A DNA stretch of 64,000 nucleotides from JAUWVG01 sp964633715 (GCA_964633715.1 CAZWHQ010000025.1:1-64000); one strand, 5' to 3'; shown: positions 8,499-18,445, counted from the first letter of the stretch. Notes: generated from the sequence alone by a model not told the origin. Numbers and translations are program-made.

Positions 8499-9884
8499 TT
8501 AAGAAATCCATTTTTTTGCAATACGTTCGACGGCATCCAAAGATTCTTGGATTTCTTCTTCACTGTGCGCTGTTGAAATAGCTCCATACCCATGAAATGT
8601 GTTGAATCCTTCATCAAGCATGGCCAATTTAAATATTTTCTCTCTCAATTCTATATCACTTGTTTTTGGGTCCCAAATCTGTTCTGGAAATTTCAGTTCA
8701 TCAAGCTTCTTTTTGAGAAAATTCACTCCAATGAGAGAACTCTTTAGTCCATGAGGTCCACCTCCCCCGGTGCATTTGACTGGAATGCCATAAAAAGAAA
8801 ATATCTCTTCTATTCCAGATCTGACTTTCTCTCCAAGTCGGCCAATTTTATTGTAAATATTTTTCTCATTCTGGATGAGATATTCAAGGTATTTTAAACC
8901 TGCCAGCATAGAAGCCGGATGTGCAGAAAACGTCCCTCCTTCGAATTTTACCCTATGGCTTGGAGTGGTTTCTGGACTGAAAAGGTCCATAACATCCGCC
9001 CTGCCGGCCAAAGCGCTTACTGGCATCCCTCCTCCTATGGCTTTTCCAAAAACCGTCATATCGGGATCGATATTGTACAGGCTTTGAAGAGCTCCGGCAT
9101 GAAATCGGAATCCCGAGATGACCTCGTCAAAAATGAGAAGAGAACCATAAAAAGATGTCAGTTCTCTGAGTTTATTCAGATATTCTAGCTGACCGAAAAG
9201 AAATCCTCCGGCGCCGATGAAGGGCTCTATAATGAAACAGGCAATTTTATCCCCGTATTCAGAAAACGTTTTTTCCAGATGCTCTAGATCGTTAAATTTT
9301 GTCAAAACAATAGTTGAATCGAAATCTGTGGAAAGCCCCGCCGATTCAATCTGATTCAATCCATCTTCAAACTCTGTTATGCCCTTGAGGACATAGGGTT
9401 GAGCGCCATGCCACCCCCCCCCGACTTTTGCGACGATGTCCCTTTGAGTAAAGGCTTTGGAAAGCAAAATAGCATACATTGATGCCAGAGTTCCGCTTGT
9501 TGTAAACCGGATCTTCTCGGCCGAAATTTTATCTAGAATCAGTTTTGCCAGTTTGGTTTGAAATTCACCTGGGAATCCTGTTATCAGGCCCTGGCCAAAA
9601 GACATGCATTCTTTGAGAGAATCGAGGACAACCGCTGGATTGTGCCCCAGGATATTAGCAAAATGGCCCTGCCAGAAATCGATATAGGTGTTGCCGTCCA
9701 TATCTGTAACTTTAGATCCGCTAGATTTGATATCATAAAATGGAAAGGGGGAAAAAAGTCGTAAATTATGGCTTCCTCCTTTGACAAGACTGAGGCTGGC
9801 CGATGCATAATATTCAGCGGATTTTTTATGTGTTTTTGTGTATCTTTCGATGAGCTCTGTTAGGATCGACCTTTTATCTCTCAT
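8499..9884 (-). CDS. Class III PLP aminotransferase, glutamate-1-semialdehyde aminomutase-like
   Basis: A 461-residue fold-type I PLP enzyme. It shows the family motifs DFWQGHFANILGHNP (about 67-81), the cofactor Asp region IFDEVISGFR, the PLP-lysine motif FGKAIGGGMP and the GGTFSAHPAS motif. These match the HemL-like branch. It is longer than typical HemL (about 430), and no other heme genes are nearby. Its partner is the amino-acid dehydrogenase-like gene downstream. A role as an amino-acid aminotransferase or aminomutase in catabolism is therefore more likely than heme synthesis; this is inference. Confidence 0.75.
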   Translation of the reverse strand: MRDKRSILTELIERYTKTHKKSAEYYASASLSLVKGGSHNLRLFSPFPFYDIKSSGSKVTDMDGNTYIDFWQGHFANILGHNPAVVLDSLKECMSFGQGLITGFPGEFQTKLAKLILDKISAEKIRFTTSGTLASMYAILLSKAFTQRDIVAKVGGGWHGAQPYVLKGITEFEDGLNQIESAGLSTDFDSTIVLTKFNDLEHLEKTFSEYGDKIACFIIEPFIGAGGFLFGQLEYLNKLRELTSFYGSLLIFDEVISGFRFHAGALQSLYNIDPDMTVFGKAIGGGMPVSALAGRADVMDLFSPETTPSHRVKFEGGTFSAHPASMLAGLKYLEYLIQNEKNIYNKIGRLGEKVRSGIEEIFSFYGIPVKCTGGGGPHGLKSSLIGVNFLKKKLDELKFPEQIWDPKTSDIELREKIFKLAMLDEGFNTFHGYGAISTAHSEEEIQESLDAVERIAKKWIS

Positions 9885-9965
9885 CTCGTTCTTCTTGGCA
9901 ATAGTAAAATTGATAAGCCCTCATACGGATGGGGTGCAGAGGAAAAGGAGGAACGGGTCGATATT

Positions 9966-11801
9966 TTATTTAATGTATCCGTAGAGCTTATTCGCCAGGG
10001 TTTGATCAATTGTTTTCAATTTTTTCCATATTTCTCGCGCACTGAAATTATCTTTTAAATTCAAATAACATATGCCCAAGTTATAGTACGCACTTCCGTT
10101 ATCAGGCGTGAGTTCGATAACTTTTTCAAAGGGTTTAACAGCCGGATCCCACTTCCTCTGCTGCATATAGCCAATAGCGATGCCCATCCAGGCATCGGCA
10201 TTCTCAGGAAGTATTTCTGTCAGCCGAGTATACACATCTACGGCATTCTGATATTGCTTAAGTTGAGTATAGCAGTACCCGAGCTGCAGATAAGCATACT
10301 CCATTCCCGGATTGATCTCGATAACCTTTTTAAAGACATCGGCGGCTTCAGCGAACTTATTTTGTTTAATCTGCATGTATCCAAGATTGAATAGGGCCTC
10401 GGCATTATTCGGATCAAGCTCTACGAGACGGGCGGCGGCGGCAACCGCCTTGTCAGGCATTTTGGCCTCATCATACATCATAACAATTGTATTGTGATAG
10501 GAGGTGAGATCTTTCGGTGAAATTTCGGCCAACATAAGGTAAATTTGTTCGGCCTTATCATACTGCTCTGATTTTTGGTAGGATTGAGCCAGTCTATAAT
10601 TGAGAGTCAGATCCTCTGGACTGGCCTTAAGGGCTTCCTGAAAAGCCGGAGCGGCCTTGGCAAATTGTTCGCTTTCAAAGAGAGAAATACCCAATTCTCT
10701 ATAGGCATCAGAAACATCTGGAGGATTCGAATCGACATATTTCTGATAGAACTCTGCAGCTTTGGTAAAATCACGAAGTTCATAGTACGCTTTTCCAATA
10801 TAAAAATTGGCTTTTTTATTTTCCGCATTGAGATCTATTGCCTTCTGAAGTGGGGCGATAGAGTCCTTCCAATTCAGTGCACTTATACGAATTTCTCCCA
10901 ATCCAAAATATGCACTCTCACTATTTGGCTCCAACTCGATAATCTTTTCGTAAGACGATTCGGCCGCAGCATAGTTTCTTTGAGTTGTATAAATACTGGC
11001 CAGCAGCTCATGCACACCGATTTCCTCGGGTTTGAGTCTGGCAACTTTTTTGAAGAAAGATTCAGCCTTATAGGAATTTCCCTGTGCAAGAAATATTCTT
11101 CCTGCCAAATTGGATCCTTCATATGATTCAAAATAATCTTCCGGGGTTGATTCGGACAAAGGAGTGGGTTCGCCGGATTGAGAGAGATTTTTTATCGCAT
11201 TGATGGGGAGGATAACTTTTGTACGGAGATCAAGAAAGGTAAGCATACCCAGCACCTGCCCACTTTGGTTGAAAACCGGACCGCCACTAAAATTATCAGG
11301 AGAATCCACCGTGACATCGAAAAATTTCCCTATCGAAGAAAGCTCAAGAAGGTTTCCCACTGTCCCTTCATCAGCTCTGAGAGCCCCATCAGGACCGCTT
11401 CCCATAGCATAGACTTCTTTTCCTGAAGCCAGTTCGTCGGAATTTCCTGAAGCCACAAATTTTGATTTTCCTTTAGTTTTTATAATTGCGATATCTAAGT
11501 TTTTATCAACAGCGAGAAGACCCTCAATTTTAATTTTTTTTCCCTTAAAATTAATGCCAGAGGCATCCAGGGCTTGACTGACAAGATGATAGTTTGTGAC
11601 CACAACACCTTCTCCAATAAAAAAGCCTGTCCCCATAGCAACTGTTTCTTCGTTGTCTCCAAGAAAACTCAATGCAATCACAAAGTCTTGATTGTTTTCT
11701 AATATTGACTCGGCATCTCCGGATTGAGGACTTATTTTTCCCACTGAAAACATAAAAAGGAGAAACATACAAATGAGTGCGATTGATTTTATTTTTCTCA
11801 A
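9966..11801 (-). CDS. Secreted trypsin-like serine protease fused to TPR repeats
   Basis: The protein has an N-terminal hydrophobic signal segment (about 5-22). A chymotrypsin-fold protease domain follows, with His72 in VVTNYHLV, Asp103 in DKNLDIAI and Ser172 in NFSGGPVF. From about residue 230 to the end (611) come roughly ten tetratricopeptide repeats with the W/L-G-Y-A-F-P pattern. No PDZ domain is seen, unlike DegP. It likely acts in the periplasm or on the cell surface, with the TPR solenoid as scaffold or substrate adaptor. The nucleophile motif is NFSGGP rather than GNSGGP, a mild variation. It stands alone, divergent from the next plus-strand genes. Confidence 0.85.
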   Translation of the reverse strand: MRKIKSIALICMFLLFMFSVGKISPQSGDAESILENNQDFVIALSFLGDNEETVAMGTGFFIGEGVVVTNYHLVSQALDASGINFKGKKIKIEGLLAVDKNLDIAIIKTKGKSKFVASGNSDELASGKEVYAMGSGPDGALRADEGTVGNLLELSSIGKFFDVTVDSPDNFSGGPVFNQSGQVLGMLTFLDLRTKVILPINAIKNLSQSGEPTPLSESTPEDYFESYEGSNLAGRIFLAQGNSYKAESFFKKVARLKPEEIGVHELLASIYTTQRNYAAAESSYEKIIELEPNSESAYFGLGEIRISALNWKDSIAPLQKAIDLNAENKKANFYIGKAYYELRDFTKAAEFYQKYVDSNPPDVSDAYRELGISLFESEQFAKAAPAFQEALKASPEDLTLNYRLAQSYQKSEQYDKAEQIYLMLAEISPKDLTSYHNTIVMMYDEAKMPDKAVAAAARLVELDPNNAEALFNLGYMQIKQNKFAEAADVFKKVIEINPGMEYAYLQLGYCYTQLKQYQNAVDVYTRLTEILPENADAWMGIAIGYMQQRKWDPAVKPFEKVIELTPDNGSAYYNLGICYLNLKDNFSAREIWKKLKTIDQTLANKLYGYIK

Positions 11802-11956
11802 ATTAGCCTCCTTAAAAGATAGTTTTTATTCATAATGTAATCACAAATTTACACCTTGAAGAATACTCTGTCAATTCTTTCTCTTTAAGAAGAGGACGAA
11901 TCTTGTAGAAATAAGATAAATCCCTTAAAATCTTTATATTATGAAGGCATAAATCG

Positions 11957-12457
11957 ATGACAAATCGACAAAAGGTTCTTTTTATCTATGGAATCTCATT
12001 GGCCGGCCTTCTTTTATGGATCATGGCCATATTCCTGGCTCCTTTTTTGAAATCTCAGTCCCAAACATGGGGTGATTTTATCTATGCTGTTTTTGCTCCA
12101 GTATGTCACCAGATATCTGAAAGAAGCTTTTTCGTTTTTGGATTTCCGCTGGCCGTATGTACACGTTGTCTCGGCATCTACACAGGAAGTTTGCTTGGTA
12201 TGGGGCTTTACCCAATAGTGCAAGGTTTTACGAACACCGTGACTCCTAAAATCAGACTTTTTGTTCTCGTCACTTCCCCAATAGCTGTCGACACCTTAGG
12301 CAACTTCTTTTCAATATGGAAAACAACACATTGGTTGCGATTCACCATAGGATTTATATGGGGAGTGATTCTGCCCTTTTATTTTATTTCAGGCTTGGCC
12401 GAAGCATTTCAGGATAAAAAATCTCTTGTAATCCCAGCCAAAAACAAACTAGAATAA
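11957..12457 (+). CDS. DUF2085 family membrane protein
   Basis: A 166-residue protein with four predicted membrane segments. It has the DUF2085 hallmark: a Cys-His-Gln-Ile motif (CHQISERS) followed by VCTRCLGIYTG, with paired cysteines suited to metal binding or disulfide formation. The family function is unknown. A GAAGG sequence lies upstream of the ATG. The next gene follows after 24 bp, so the two probably share a transcript. Confidence 0.8.
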   Translation: MTNRQKVLFIYGISLAGLLLWIMAIFLAPFLKSQSQTWGDFIYAVFAPVCHQISERSFFVFGFPLAVCTRCLGIYTGSLLGMGLYPIVQGFTNTVTPKIRLFVLVTSPIAVDTLGNFFSIWKTTHWLRFTIGFIWGVILPFYFISGLAEAFQDKKSLVIPAKNKLE

Positions 12458-12481
12458 AACAGCCTTTCAGACGGAGGTCAA

Positions 12482-12982
12482 ATGATGGAAACACAACGGC
12501 CACAGATGTTTATGCCTGCTTTGATCGGAGGGATACTTGCAGGCGTATTGTCAGCCATCCCTTTTGTCAGCTGTCTCTGTTGTTTATGGGTTATTGGAGG
12601 TGGGCTTCTCGCTGCATATTTGCTCTCAAAAGATTCCCCAAACAACCTGACAACCGGAGACGGAGCTATCGTGGGCATATTTGCCGGGATAATTGGATCC
12701 ATAGTGGATACCATTGTCAGTATTCCCTTCGACGCCATGATGCGCAACAGCGAATTCACGCGTGCCATATTGGACAAATTGAGCGAATATGCGCAAGACT
12801 TACCCGCTGGATTGGAAGGTTTTCTGGAATCTAGACCTATATCTCTTGCCTGGACACTCCTTGGCCTAGTTCTCAGCATGGTCATTTTTTCAGCTTTTAG
12901 TGCTTTGGGTGGAATAATTGGTGTCTCTCTGTTCAAGAAAAAATCAAATCCAAATATTCAGGCCAATAACGATGCTCCTTAA
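12482..12982 (+). CDS. Small integral membrane protein, function unknown
   Basis: A 166-residue hydrophobic protein, not recognised as a named family. It has an N-terminal glycine-rich membrane segment carrying a Cys-Leu-Cys-Cys cluster (about 24-27), a second segment around 60-80, an amphipathic middle (about 85-115) and a C-terminal segment (about 120-155) ending in lysines. A GGAGG site lies just upstream; ATG codons at 12482 and 12485 are equally possible. Its end overlaps the start of the lipid-kinase gene by 11 bp, pointing to translational coupling. Confidence 0.65.
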   Translation: MMETQRPQMFMPALIGGILAGVLSAIPFVSCLCCLWVIGGGLLAAYLLSKDSPNNLTTGDGAIVGIFAGIIGSIVDTIVSIPFDAMMRNSEFTRAILDKLSEYAQDLPAGLEGFLESRPISLAWTLLGLVLSMVIFSAFSALGGIIGVSLFKKKSNPNIQANNDAP

Positions 12983-13907
12983 AACACAAGTCATCATCAA
13001 TCCTGAATCCAATCAAGGACGAACAAAAAAAAGATGGAATCATATCAGGGAGATCTTAAAGTCTTTTATCAAGGAATTTAAGTACGAATTTACTGAGAAA
13101 CCTCTCCAAGCTTCTGAAATTTCGCGTGCAGCCATTAAAGAAGGAACAGAACTGATTGTAGGTGTTGGTGGTGACGGCACAATGAATGAAATCGCCAACG
13201 GTTTTTTTGAAAACCAAAGACCTATCAATCCTGAGACAAGACTCGGTATTGTTCCTTCAGGAACAGGTAGTGATTTCTCTCGGAGCCTGAATATTCCTTT
13301 TGGATTGAAAAATGCTATTCAAGTGATCACACAGGCTCCATCCAATAAAATTGATATCGGGAGAGTAAAATTCAGGAATCATTCAGATTCCGACGAAGAA
13401 CGACTTTTCCTTAATGTTTCAGATTTTGGAATCGGCGGTGAAGTCGTACACCGGATGAATCAAGAGAGAATGGAAAAAAAAGCTTCGTCTTATCTGAGAA
13501 GCCTTATCACGACATTTATGCACTACACGCACAAAAGATTGAGGATTAAACTCGACAACGAGGACATTCCCCTGCAAGAATACATGGTCGGCGCCATATC
13601 AAATGGACGCATCTTCGGCAAAGGGATGAAGATCGCTCCGGAAGCTTCTCTCAATGACGGATTGTTTGATCTTGTTCTGGTCAAAGGGATGACAAAATTC
13701 GAGTTTTTCAGGAATGTCTACAAAATATATACAGGAACACACCTCTCACACCCAAAAATATCGCTTTTAAGAGGAAAAAAAATAGACGTCAATCCTGCAG
13801 AGCAAGAGGAAAAAGTGCTCATAGAAGTGGATGGCGAGCAAGTCGGTTCACTCCCGGCCACCTTTGAAGTCATCCCCACATCACTTCTTGTAAAAAGTTA
13901 TCTTTAA
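12972..13907 (+). CDS. Diacylglycerol/lipid kinase family protein (YegS/DagK-like)
   Basis: A cytosolic or membrane-associated kinase that phosphorylates diacylglycerol or a related lipid with ATP. It has the nucleotide motif GVGGDGTMNEIANG and the downstream GTGSDFSR motif of the DAGK catalytic domain, then the beta-sandwich C-terminal domain. The ATG at 12972 gives the family-like start MLLKTQVIINP. The reading frame is open further upstream, but that extension lies inside the preceding gene and is rejected. The 311-residue length is usual. Confidence 0.85.
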   Translation: MLLKTQVIINPESNQGRTKKRWNHIREILKSFIKEFKYEFTEKPLQASEISRAAIKEGTELIVGVGGDGTMNEIANGFFENQRPINPETRLGIVPSGTGSDFSRSLNIPFGLKNAIQVITQAPSNKIDIGRVKFRNHSDSDEERLFLNVSDFGIGGEVVHRMNQERMEKKASSYLRSLITTFMHYTHKRLRIKLDNEDIPLQEYMVGAISNGRIFGKGMKIAPEASLNDGLFDLVLVKGMTKFEFFRNVYKIYTGTHLSHPKISLLRGKKIDVNPAEQEEKVLIEVDGEQVGSLPATFEVIPTSLLVKSYL

Positions 13908-13942
13908 TATTTTCACCAGAAGTTTATTAGAAACGTTCATTC

Positions 13943-13975
13943 ACCTGGATAGTTCAGGTTCATTATTTTTTATTT
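13943..13975 (+). terminator. Possible terminator between convergent genes
   Basis: A short stem, ACCTG with CAGGT and a 7-nt loop, is followed by the T-rich tract TTCATTATTTTTTATTT on the plus strand, just past the lipid-kinase gene. The stem has only 5 bp and the T-tract runs into the end of the convergent lytic transglycosylase gene, so support is modest. Confidence 0.35.
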
Positions 13976-14559
13976 CTTAGATAGTAATTTTGATTATTCG
14001 TGATAACGAGTCTTCCATTTTTATCCCGAAAACTGAATATTTTTTTATTTTTGTTTTGGGATTGTTCCGGATTCCAGAAGGATTTGACTTTTTGAATGTA
14101 TTGAACCGTTTCAGGAAAAGGAGGGATCCCCTTGTGCTTTTTCACAGCTTCAGGGCCCGCATTATAGGCCGCTAAAACCAATTCATCTTTTTGATTGTAA
14201 TTCCGAAATAGATCTTTAAGAAATTTCACTCCGCCTTCAATATTTTCGATGGGATCATATCTATCTTTTACTCCATATTCTCTTGCCGTATCCGGCATGA
14301 GCTGCATCAGTCCAACAGCTCCTTTAGTAGACACGGCCTGACTGTCATAATTTGATTCCGCTCTGATTATCGAGTGGATCAAATTTGGATCTACGTCATA
14401 TTTTTGGGCTATCTTGAGGATAATCTGATCGTAGGGCCGAACCGAAGTGTTATTCCCCAAGGCCTGAGAAGCTAGAAAAATAAAACAGACAAGCAAAAAA
14501 ATACTTAGTGAAAAAAATCGTGATGTGGCTGATGTTCTCGAGGAAAGAGATTGAATCAT
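13963..14559 (-). CDS. Lytic transglycosylase, SLT domain
   Basis: A 198-residue secreted or periplasmic murein-cleaving enzyme. A hydrophobic export signal lies at about residues 15-36. The SLT domain contains the catalytic glutamate in IIRAESNYDSQA, the motif GAVGLMQLMPDTA and the AAYNAGPEAV motif. The C-terminus is short and basic. It lies 69 bp after alaS on the same strand and is the last gene of that run. It resembles small MltE/Slt-type enzymes. Confidence 0.92.
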   Translation of the reverse strand: MIQSLSSRTSATSRFFSLSIFLLVCFIFLASQALGNNTSVRPYDQIILKIAQKYDVDPNLIHSIIRAESNYDSQAVSTKGAVGLMQLMPDTAREYGVKDRYDPIENIEGGVKFLKDLFRNYNQKDELVLAAYNAGPEAVKKHKGIPPFPETVQYIQKVKSFWNPEQSQNKNKKIFSFRDKNGRLVITNNQNYYLRNKK

Positions 14560-14628
14560 TATTTTCTCACCTCTATAATCATGGATTCACATTTTTTAAT
14601 CCATCCTCTTTAGGGGTGATTTTATAGA

Positions 14629-17280
14629 TTATTTTTTATTCCTCTTCAACAAATCTTCTATATAAGACGGGCTTTCTTTCAGGACTTTCTCAATCATTTC
14701 AGGTTTTGTACCTCCAGCTTGGGCAAAATCGGGCCGCCCTCCTCCCCCTCCACCAACAAGAGGAGCCAATACCTTAATGAGTTCATTTGCCTGTACACGT
14801 TTGACAAGATCTTTTGAGACAGCAATGACAAGGAACCCCTTTTTTTCTGATGGAGCTCCCAGAATTACAATCCCAGATCCGATCTTCTGCTTTAAAGAAT
14901 CCGCCAATTGCCTCAGTTCTGCGTTTTCTAAACCTCTAACAATCTGAGTCAGCAGCGAAATGCCTTGAACGTCTTGGATTTTCTCATTTTCCCTCTTGTA
15001 TTGAGTAAGAGTCAGCTTCTGCTTGATTTCACGTAGCTCCTTTTCTTTTTCTTTCAGAGCTCCCTTAATTTTTTCTATCTGCACGAGAATGTCTTTTCTG
15101 GAAGAATTGAGCACAAATTGAATATCGGCTATATTTCTATCCATATCTTGTATGTATTGAACGGCTTCTGCCCCAGTTATGGCCTCAATACGTCTCATTC
15201 CCGCAGCTACACTTGTTTCGGAAACAATCTTAAATAATCCGATATCGCCTGTTCTGTGAACATGGACTCCTCCGCAGAGTTCCTTGCTAAAATCTCCAAT
15301 CGTGACCATCCTGACTCTTTCTCCGTATTTTTCTTCAAAAATCGCTGTTGCGCCTGCTTCTAATCCCTCTTCCAATGTTTTCGTTTGGGTTTGAACCTGT
15401 ATATTCTGTTGAATTTTCTCATTGATAAGTGTTTCAATGTGTCTTAACTCAGAGTTTTCGATAGCAGAAAAGTGAGTGAAATCAAACCTAAAACGAGTCG
15501 ATGAAACAAGCGAACCGGCTTGCTTAATATGATCTCCGAGAATTTGACGCAAAGACGCATGGAGTAAATGAGTAGCCGTATGGTTTTTACTGATTGCCCG
15601 ACGTTTGACACTATCAATTGACGCTTCAACGACATCTCCGACATGGAGTTTACCAAATATCACGTTAATTTTCTGAGTAATCAACTCAGGAATAGGAAAG
15701 TATGTGGTTTCTACAAGTGCCGAAAAGTGAGGATTCTGCAGAACTCCGGAGTCACCGATTTGCCCTCCTGCTTCAGAGTAAAATGGAGTTGTTGATAAAA
15801 TAACCTCCCCTTCATCCCCTTCACTCAATTCTTGAATGGGTTGTCCGCTTTTCAGTAGAGCTAAAACTTTAGATTCTTCAACCTTCTCCCGTTCGTATCC
15901 AACAAAATCTATACATAAATCCTTAAATCTCTCATAGGATTTTAGTTCCTTTTGTTTGGACTCACCTTTCCAAGACAGACGTGCACGCTGGCGCTGTTTT
16001 TCTAATTCTTTAAAAAAACCGGAGTCATCTATAGATAAATTTTCATCTGCGGCCAATTCTTTTGACAAATCTAGAGGAAAGCCAAAGGTGTCATAGAGTT
16101 TAAATACTTTATCGCCACTGAGTTTCCTTTGCCCAGCTTGTTTCGTTTCCTGGACAAATTGATTAAAGGGTTTGAGTCCTGAGGCCAGTGTGAGAGCAAA
16201 GCGCTTCTCCTCGGAGAGACAAACTTTTGAGATGTACTCGGCAGAAGAGAGGAGTTCCGGGTAGGCATCTTTCATCACATCAACCACCTGTCCAACGAGT
16301 TTGTAAAGGAACGGCTCCTCAAGTCCTAAGGTATTGCCCTGACGGAATGCTCTCCGTATCAAACGTCTCAAGACATACCCACGTCCATCATTCGCGGGCA
16401 TGATTCCATCTCCGAGAAGAAATGTCACTGCACGAACATGGTCGGCAATGATTCTTACAGGCACATCTGTCTTCTTATCTGAAATATATTCCACATCACA
16501 AATATCGCAAATCGCATTCGTCAGGGGATAGAATAAATCTGTATCAAAATTGTTTGATTTGTTCTGCAGGACTGTGGCCACACGTTCAAGACCCATTCCT
16601 GTATCGATAGATGGAGATGGAAGGTCATGGAGCTTCCCCTTTTCATCCTGGAAAAACTGCATGAATACCAAATTCCAAAGTTCAAGAAATCGATCATCTC
16701 CTTGCTCAATAAGAAGACACGGATCTCCACCTGCTGTATCGGGTGCAAGATCAATGTGGATCTCAGAGCATGGACCACATGGCCCTGTTTCGCCCATCGA
16801 CCAATAATTGTCCTTTTTCCCGAATCGAAAAATCCTATCCTGAGGAAGTCCTATTCCTTCTTCCCAGATTTTATAGGCCTCATCATCTTCCTCATAAACT
16901 GTAAAATACAGCCTCTCTCTATCCATCTTGAAAACATTCGTTATAAGTTCCCATGCGAATTCTATGGCTTCTTTCTTAAAATAATCACCAAAGGAGAAAT
17001 TCCCAAGCATTTCAAAAAAAGTATGGTGTTTGTTGGTTGTACCGACAGTTTCCAAGTCGTTGTGTTTTCCACTGACCCGCAAACATTTCTGGACAGAAGT
17101 GGCCCTTTTGTATGACCGGCTCTCTAAACCAAGAAAAATGTTTTTAAACTGGTTCATTCCCGCATTAGAAAAAAGGAGGGTTGGATCGTCTTTGGGGTGG
17201 AGAGACGAACTTTTAATGATTTTGTGTTTGTTTCGGGCAAAATAATCTACAAATTGCTCCCGGATCTCCTGTGCCTTCAT
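14629..17280 (-). CDS. alaS: Alanyl-tRNA synthetase
   Basis: Charges tRNA-Ala with alanine. The 883-residue protein has the class II catalytic core at the N-terminus. The editing domain carries the zinc/catalytic motif HTATHLLHA and CGGVHVHRTG, followed by a coiled coil (about 700-760). The C-terminal DHHA1 domain ends with GGGGGGRPDFAQAGG. Its ATG overlaps the pilT stop by 4 bp, so it is translated from the pilT message. Confidence 0.98.
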   Translation of the reverse strand: MKAQEIREQFVDYFARNKHKIIKSSSLHPKDDPTLLFSNAGMNQFKNIFLGLESRSYKRATSVQKCLRVSGKHNDLETVGTTNKHHTFFEMLGNFSFGDYFKKEAIEFAWELITNVFKMDRERLYFTVYEEDDEAYKIWEEGIGLPQDRIFRFGKKDNYWSMGETGPCGPCSEIHIDLAPDTAGGDPCLLIEQGDDRFLELWNLVFMQFFQDEKGKLHDLPSPSIDTGMGLERVATVLQNKSNNFDTDLFYPLTNAICDICDVEYISDKKTDVPVRIIADHVRAVTFLLGDGIMPANDGRGYVLRRLIRRAFRQGNTLGLEEPFLYKLVGQVVDVMKDAYPELLSSAEYISKVCLSEEKRFALTLASGLKPFNQFVQETKQAGQRKLSGDKVFKLYDTFGFPLDLSKELAADENLSIDDSGFFKELEKQRQRARLSWKGESKQKELKSYERFKDLCIDFVGYEREKVEESKVLALLKSGQPIQELSEGDEGEVILSTTPFYSEAGGQIGDSGVLQNPHFSALVETTYFPIPELITQKINVIFGKLHVGDVVEASIDSVKRRAISKNHTATHLLHASLRQILGDHIKQAGSLVSSTRFRFDFTHFSAIENSELRHIETLINEKIQQNIQVQTQTKTLEEGLEAGATAIFEEKYGERVRMVTIGDFSKELCGGVHVHRTGDIGLFKIVSETSVAAGMRRIEAITGAEAVQYIQDMDRNIADIQFVLNSSRKDILVQIEKIKGALKEKEKELREIKQKLTLTQYKRENEKIQDVQGISLLTQIVRGLENAELRQLADSLKQKIGSGIVILGAPSEKKGFLVIAVSKDLVKRVQANELIKVLAPLVGGGGGGRPDFAQAGGTKPEMIEKVLKESPSYIEDLLKRNKK

Positions 17281-18434
17281 TCTTCGTCCTCTTCCTCGCC
17301 TTCATTTTTTCTCTCGACATCTCCCATGGCCTGTTCCATATCTTCCAAAGCAACATCAAGTGTCGACCGGATTCCCATAACTTTAAGTTTGAAATTATCA
17401 GGACTGGAAGAATATCTCAATCCCTGTTCATAAGAAATATACCCATCCTTATAAAGCTGAAAAATCGATTGATCGAAGGTCTGCATTCCGTATTGAGAGA
17501 CTCCTTTGGCAATCGCATCTCTTATCAGCCGAGTTTTATCTCTTTCTTGAATGCACTCTGATATATAAGGTGTGTTGATCATCACCTCCACAGCTGGGAC
17601 TCTGCCGACACCATCTTTCCTGGGTATAAGCCTCATGGATATAACGGCTTTGAGGATGGATGCCAGCTGAAGACGAAGCTGTCTTTGATGATGTGGAGGA
17701 AAAACAGAAATGATCCTGTTGATCGTTTCGGGAGCATCAACTGTATGAAGCGTACTCAAAACAAGATGCCCGGTTTCAGCGGCCAGCAGAGATGTTTCAA
17801 TTGTATCCATTCCCCTCATTTCTCCTACGAGTATCACGTCAGGATCTTCACGAAGAGATGAAATAAGCCCCCGTGAATAGGACTGGACATCTAATCCAAC
17901 TTCTCTCTGGCTGACCAAACATTTTTTATCCTGGTGAATATATTCTATGGGATCTTCAATGGTGATGATGTTTTCTCTACGCTGCATATTGATGTGATCA
18001 ATAATAGAAGCAAGTGTTGTTGTTTTTCCTGAACCTGTCGATCCAGTGACCAGAACAAGTCCTCTTTGTTCTTGAGATATCTTCTCGAGGACTTCTGGGA
18101 GCAAGAGTTCTTTAATGGATTTTATTTCCAAGGGGATAATACGCAAGACAATGGCATAACTTCCTTTTTGTTGAAATATACTACCCCTGAATCTTCCGAA
18201 ACCTTCCAAACTATAGGCAAGATCCAGGTCCAGATCTTGTTCGAGTTTCTCTCTTTGATACTCATTGGCAATCTGGTTGACAAGTTTTTGGCTGAGACTC
18301 GGAGTCACTTTTGGAAACTTAGTCAAAGACTCTAAACCTCCATGAACACGGAGAACTGGATAATTACCGACTTTCAAATGGAGATCCGAAGCTTCACTCT
18401 CGATTGCAATCTTTAACAAATCATTGATATCCAT
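17277..18434 (-). CDS. pilT: PilT-family secretion/retraction ATPase
   Basis: Hexameric ATPase that powers type IV pilus retraction. It has Walker A GSTGSGKTT, the Asp-box region around IEDPIEYIH, Walker B ILVGEMRG and the His-box ETGHLVLSTLHT. At 385 residues it is slightly longer than E. coli-type PilT because of an acidic C-terminal tail. No other pilus genes are in the window. It sits between ilvE and alaS with a 4-bp overlap to alaS, an unusual translational coupling. Confidence 0.95.
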   Translation of the reverse strand: MDINDLLKIAIESEASDLHLKVGNYPVLRVHGGLESLTKFPKVTPSLSQKLVNQIANEYQREKLEQDLDLDLAYSLEGFGRFRGSIFQQKGSYAIVLRIIPLEIKSIKELLLPEVLEKISQEQRGLVLVTGSTGSGKTTTLASIIDHINMQRRENIITIEDPIEYIHQDKKCLVSQREVGLDVQSYSRGLISSLREDPDVILVGEMRGMDTIETSLLAAETGHLVLSTLHTVDAPETINRIISVFPPHHQRQLRLQLASILKAVISMRLIPRKDGVGRVPAVEVMINTPYISECIQERDKTRLIRDAIAKGVSQYGMQTFDQSIFQLYKDGYISYEQGLRYSSSPDNFKLKVMGIRSTLDVALEDMEQAMGDVERKNEGEEEDEE

Positions 18435-18445
18435 GATTTTCCCCT

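Noticed and set aside
10575..11126. 183-codon plus-strand frame
   Set aside because: It is an antisense shadow of the TPR-coding region of the protease gene and has no family features.
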